Shown here: one piece after another, positions 61,633 to 64,000 of the stretch
How positions within the stretch are numbered: position 1 is the first letter of the stretch
How the letters are laid out: each line of letters begins with the position of its first letter
From: CAVYOE01 sp963770155
GTDB lineage: Bacteria; Actinomycetota; Thermoleophilia; Solirubrobacterales; 70-9
NCBI GenBank assembly: GCA_963770155.1
Contig: CAVYOE010000001.1
Coordinates: forward strand, 310,001 to 374,000
DNA: 64,000 nucleotides
Reading direction: 5' to 3'
Position numbers and translations under genes: made by a program
Notes under the pieces: generated by a model
What the model was told of the DNA's origin: nothing
Database searches by the model: none
The model's input: only the letters and a program-made list of their open reading frames with translations

Positions 61633-63687
61633 CTACTTCTTCTTCTTTTTCTTCTTCTTTTTCTTCTTTTTCTTGGCCGCCGGCTTCGGCGTCGCCGCGA
61701 GATAGCTCCCGGGCGCGCCGACCGTCGCGTCGACCGCGGCGGGCAGCCCGAAGTCGTCGATGTCGAGAACGCCCTCGGTCACCTGGAACAGGGTGCCCGC
61801 ACAGGTCTCCTCCGTGTACCAGGTGGTGCCGCGCACGGTGGCCGAGCCGCGGCCGCCGCGGGTGCGGAACCGACCGCGGCCGGTTCCCCAGAGGCCACCG
61901 GCGGCGCGGGCAGAGACCAGACGTCCCTTGCCTTTCCTTTTCTTCTTCTTTTTCTTGCGCTTCCTCACCGGTGTGGCCGGGCAGTTGGGGGGCGGCCCGG
62001 CGAGGACCAGCGTGGTCACGTCGTCGCCGGCCGGGGCCTGTTCGACGACAAAGTCGCCGGCGAAGAACTGCATCGTCTTCGGCACGTTGATCTGGGGGTT
62101 GGCCCCCGGAGCGGTGGCGCTGGTCAGCTCGATCCTGGCGCCGCTGGTACTGATCACGGTGCCGATCGGCAGCTGGGTGATGTGATTGAGGATCGCGCCG
62201 TTGGCAGTCACGGTTCCGTCGAGCGGCCGTACGTTGACGCTCAGTCCCTGGCCCACGATCGGCGGCTCGAGCACGCCGCGTTCGAACACGTCACTTGCGC
62301 CGTTGGTATCTCCGGGGACCAGGTCTGCGTCGGCCGCATCGAAGACGATCGCCTTGCCGTCGGCGCTGATTTGCGGAGTCACCGCATCGGCCGCGGCCGG
62401 CGCTCCGATCACCCCGTTCCGGCGGCTGATCAGGAACGTCACCCGATTGACCCGGTCTCGGACGAAGATGTTGAAGAGACCGGTGGAGGAGTAGGTGAAG
62501 GTCGCGGTGGAATTGAAGGCAACGAAGCGCCCGTCTTCGGAGAGGGAGGGGGTGATCGAGGCCTTGATCGAGAACGGGTCACCTGCCGGACCGGATTCCC
62601 GCGACTCGACCGTGAACTGCCCCGTATTGCGCTCGTAGCTGTAGATGGTCGAGCCGCCCGTCAGCTCGTTCGGAGTCAGGCCCATGGACCAGGTGATCAC
62701 GTTGCCATTGCCGGAGATGCCCACGCCTTTGAAGAGGAATGCCCCGCTCTGGTTGTCAGAGATGAGCTCGGTCGAAGAGGTGTCGAAGAGCTTCCGCAGA
62801 TAGACGTCCTGGCTGTTGGGACCACCCCCCGGCACAAGCAGGTCCGAGCCCGAGCGAAATACCACAAGCGGGCAATTGGCAGGGACGGCGCAGTCTGCAG
62901 GCGGCGTGTCGGTCGGCACCGCCACTGCCCGGGGGCTGCCCACCACGCTGTTGGCATCGCACGCGCCGATTCCCGGGGTCGGCGTGACCGCGTCCACGCT
63001 CACCGTGCGGGTGGTCGAGTTGTCGATCCGGCGCAGGAACACGTTGAACCGGGGAGTGACGCACGGGTTGCGGTTGGTGCCGTCAATCGACAGCGGCGCG
63101 ATGGTCGAGAACGCCACCCAGTTGCCGTCTGCCGAGACCGAGCTGACGATGTCGGTGCTGCCGACCGCCTGCAGGGGGTCGGGGTTGCCGCTGCCACTGC
63201 TGATCAGCCTCACGGTCGGCGCCGCGCAGCGGTCGTAGAGGTAGATGTCGGGCGAGGTGGTGGCGGTCGTGTCGTCGGCTCCCGCCAGCGGGGCGTTGGT
63301 CGCAAAGCTGATCCGGCAGCCGTTGTCGGAGATCGAGGGATTCGTGAAGGTGTAGTTGGCATCCCCCGGCTCAAAACCCGCGGTGATCGGCTCAGTGGTG
63401 TTGGTGACCAGGTTCCGGACGAAGATGTCGGCAGCGCCACCATCGAGGTCGGTGACTCCGTCGTCGGCCGTCGATTCGAACGCGACGATGCTGCCGCCCT
63501 CGTCGGTTACCGAATTGAATGAGCCGTTGGGCAACGGATTGTTGGCGAGCTGGCTGACCCGCTCGGTCTCATCCGGTCCCGGGACCGCCGCGGCCGCCGG
63601 GGCCGCGCCGAGCGAAAGCGCACAGCCCAAGAGCGCAACGACAAGCGCCGCCGCGCGTCCGATGCCCCTCGTTTCCTTTGGCTCCAC
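61633..63687 (-). CDS. Secreted PD40/TolB-like beta-propeller protein with poly-lysine tail
   Basis: About 684 residues from GTG 63687, preceded by GGAGAAGGGA as Shine-Dalgarno; ATG 63735 in frame has none. A signal peptide (AALVVALLGCALSLGAAP) leads to PD40-type blades (GSIVAFESTADDGV, DGNWVAFSTIAPL, DGRFVAFNSTAT, DGKAIVFDAADADLVPGD). A later segment (FRTRGGRGSATVRGT; WYTEETCAGTLFQVTEGVLD) looks like a FecR-type beta domain common in Thermoleophilia. Two very basic stretches occur: KRKKKKKKRKGKGR and 13 Lys at the end (61636-61674). The tail may bind anionic wall polymers. Function unknown. Confidence 0.82.
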   Translation of the reverse strand: MEPKETRGIGRAAALVVALLGCALSLGAAPAAAAVPGPDETERVSQLANNPLPNGSFNSVTDEGGSIVAFESTADDGVTDLDGGAADIFVRNLVTNTTEPITAGFEPGDANYTFTNPSISDNGCRISFATNAPLAGADDTTATTSPDIYLYDRCAAPTVRLISSGSGNPDPLQAVGSTDIVSSVSADGNWVAFSTIAPLSIDGTNRNPCVTPRFNVFLRRIDNSTTRTVSVDAVTPTPGIGACDANSVVGSPRAVAVPTDTPPADCAVPANCPLVVFRSGSDLLVPGGGPNSQDVYLRKLFDTSSTELISDNQSGAFLFKGVGISGNGNVITWSMGLTPNELTGGSTIYSYERNTGQFTVESRESGPAGDPFSIKASITPSLSEDGRFVAFNSTATFTYSSTGLFNIFVRDRVNRVTFLISRRNGVIGAPAAADAVTPQISADGKAIVFDAADADLVPGDTNGASDVFERGVLEPPIVGQGLSVNVRPLDGTVTANGAILNHITQLPIGTVISTSGARIELTSATAPGANPQINVPKTMQFFAGDFVVEQAPAGDDVTTLVLAGPPPNCPATPVRKRKKKKKKRKGKGRLVSARAAGGLWGTGRGRFRTRGGRGSATVRGTTWYTEETCAGTLFQVTEGVLDIDDFGLPAAVDATVGAPGSYLAATPKPAAKKKKKKKKKKKKK
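61636..61674 (-). repeat. Poly-lysine-coding purine tract
   Basis: Thirteen consecutive AAG/AAA codons just before the stop form an uninterrupted 39-nt purine run (pyrimidine on the plus strand). A shorter similar run is at about 61933-61965. Both stand out against the GC-rich surroundings and may vary in length by slippage. Confidence 0.9.
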
Positions 63688-63793
63688 AGAGTCCCTTCTC
63701 CGCGAGTTTCCCTTGCCTGAGATTACCGGGAACATCTACCGGCGCAAGCGGGGGCGCTGAGCCCGCCGTCTCACTCGACTGGCAGGCAGTTGA

Positions 63794-63867
63794 TGCCGGG
63801 GGAGGGACTCGAACCCCCGACACGCGGATTATGATTCCGCTGCTCTAACCAGCTGAGCTACCCCGGC
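63794..63867 (-). tRNA. tRNA with CAU anticodon (elongator Met, or Ile2)
   Basis: A 74-nt cloverleaf: acceptor GCCGGGG/CCCCGGC, anticodon stem GCGGA/TCCGC with loop ATCATAA (anticodon CAT), T-loop TTCGAGT, discriminator A73, no CCA. The initiator marks (unpaired 1-72, three G-C pairs by the loop) are absent. Elongator methionine is most likely; a CAU isoleucine tRNA read after lysidine change cannot be ruled out from sequence alone. Confidence 0.92.
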
Positions 63868-64000
63868 GGGGAGGGAAATCGTAGCCTTGCGAGCCATTCG
63901 GTCGTCGATCCTCTTGGCGCTTGCGGAATTGGGTGCAATCTGCGTCACCACCAGTCCTTCTACCGGGAGTTTCTTACTGAGCCAGGACTGCCGGAAGGGG
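63868..64000. other. Window end without gene
   Basis: No coding frame of support. Contains TACGAT on the minus strand at 63878-63883, 10 nt before the tRNA 5' end, a likely -10 element for that tRNA. Confidence 0.5.

Noticed and set aside
63794..63867. Initiator tRNA-Met
   Set aside because: Position 1-72 is paired and the anticodon stem lacks the three G-C pairs of initiators.

Overview
The window is GC-rich, densely packed bacterial chromosome. The gene content and order point to an actinobacterium, most likely of the Thermoleophilia/Solirubrobacterales type. The order polA - rpsA - coaE - uvrB - uvrA, the panC/panD-linked DUF2520 gene, the paired TrkA proteins beside an APC permease and the glutaredoxin-rex pair are all actinobacterial. 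Exported proteins with very basic (Lys/Arg) C-terminal tails, the lysyl-oxidase-like and YHYH proteins and the short Cys-containing protein fit Thermoleophilia. This placement is inferred from gene content, not from a search.

Layout. 1-1174: 3' end of a phosphofructokinase and a shortened lipoprotein of the amino-acid-binding type. 1155-10105 (minus): a four-gene block joined by 4-nt overlaps (benzoylformate-decarboxylase-like TPP enzyme, FAD/Fe-S 2-hydroxyacid dehydrogenase, MhqO-like dioxygenase, MhqD-like hydrolase), an epimerase, a helical hypothetical protein and an ACT-malic enzyme. 10164-19350: MASE1-SpoIIE phosphatase, polA, two small membrane proteins, a geranylgeranyl-reductase-like flavoprotein, rpsA, coaE and a lytic transglycosylase. 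19347-27029: an island of exported proteins (DoxX, YHYH, a 1761-residue FG-GAP/DUF11 protein with four near-identical 369-bp repeats, and a trypsin-fold protease) between coaE and uvrB. 27082-34723: uvrB and uvrA with small genes and a glycerophosphodiesterase between them. 34797-39377: a secreted protein, an acyltransferase, and the minus-strand operon DUF2520-panC-panD-panB-yjbQ. 39578-43461: uracil-DNA glycosylase, the t6A genes tsaE, tsaB and tsaD with rimI, and a glutaredoxin. 43.05-46.74 kb: rex, a GCS2-type ligase, a DUF1844 gene and hppA, all broken by closely spaced frameshifts, together with the end of tsaD. 47794-54310: two APC permeases with USP tails, two TrkA-type subunits and a flavoprotein reductase, a probable potassium uptake module. 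54354-64000: tRNA-Gln, a lipoprotein, a heterodimeric ABC exporter with a palindromic divergent promoter, Kelch, lysyl-oxidase-like, hotdog and beta-propeller proteins, and a CAU tRNA.

Four features recur across the window. Start codons often overlap the preceding stop (ATGA, GTGA, TTGA and apparently CTGA). Four convergent gene pairs share exactly 4 nt at their stops (CTAG or CTAA). Many operon-leading genes have a TAnnnT hexamer 6-9 nt before the start codon, as expected for leaderless mRNAs. Several genes appear to start at CTG or have no standard start at the expected place. No gene-free stretch exceeds about 200 bp, and I saw no CRISPR array, insertion sequence, prophage gene, rRNA or riboswitch.
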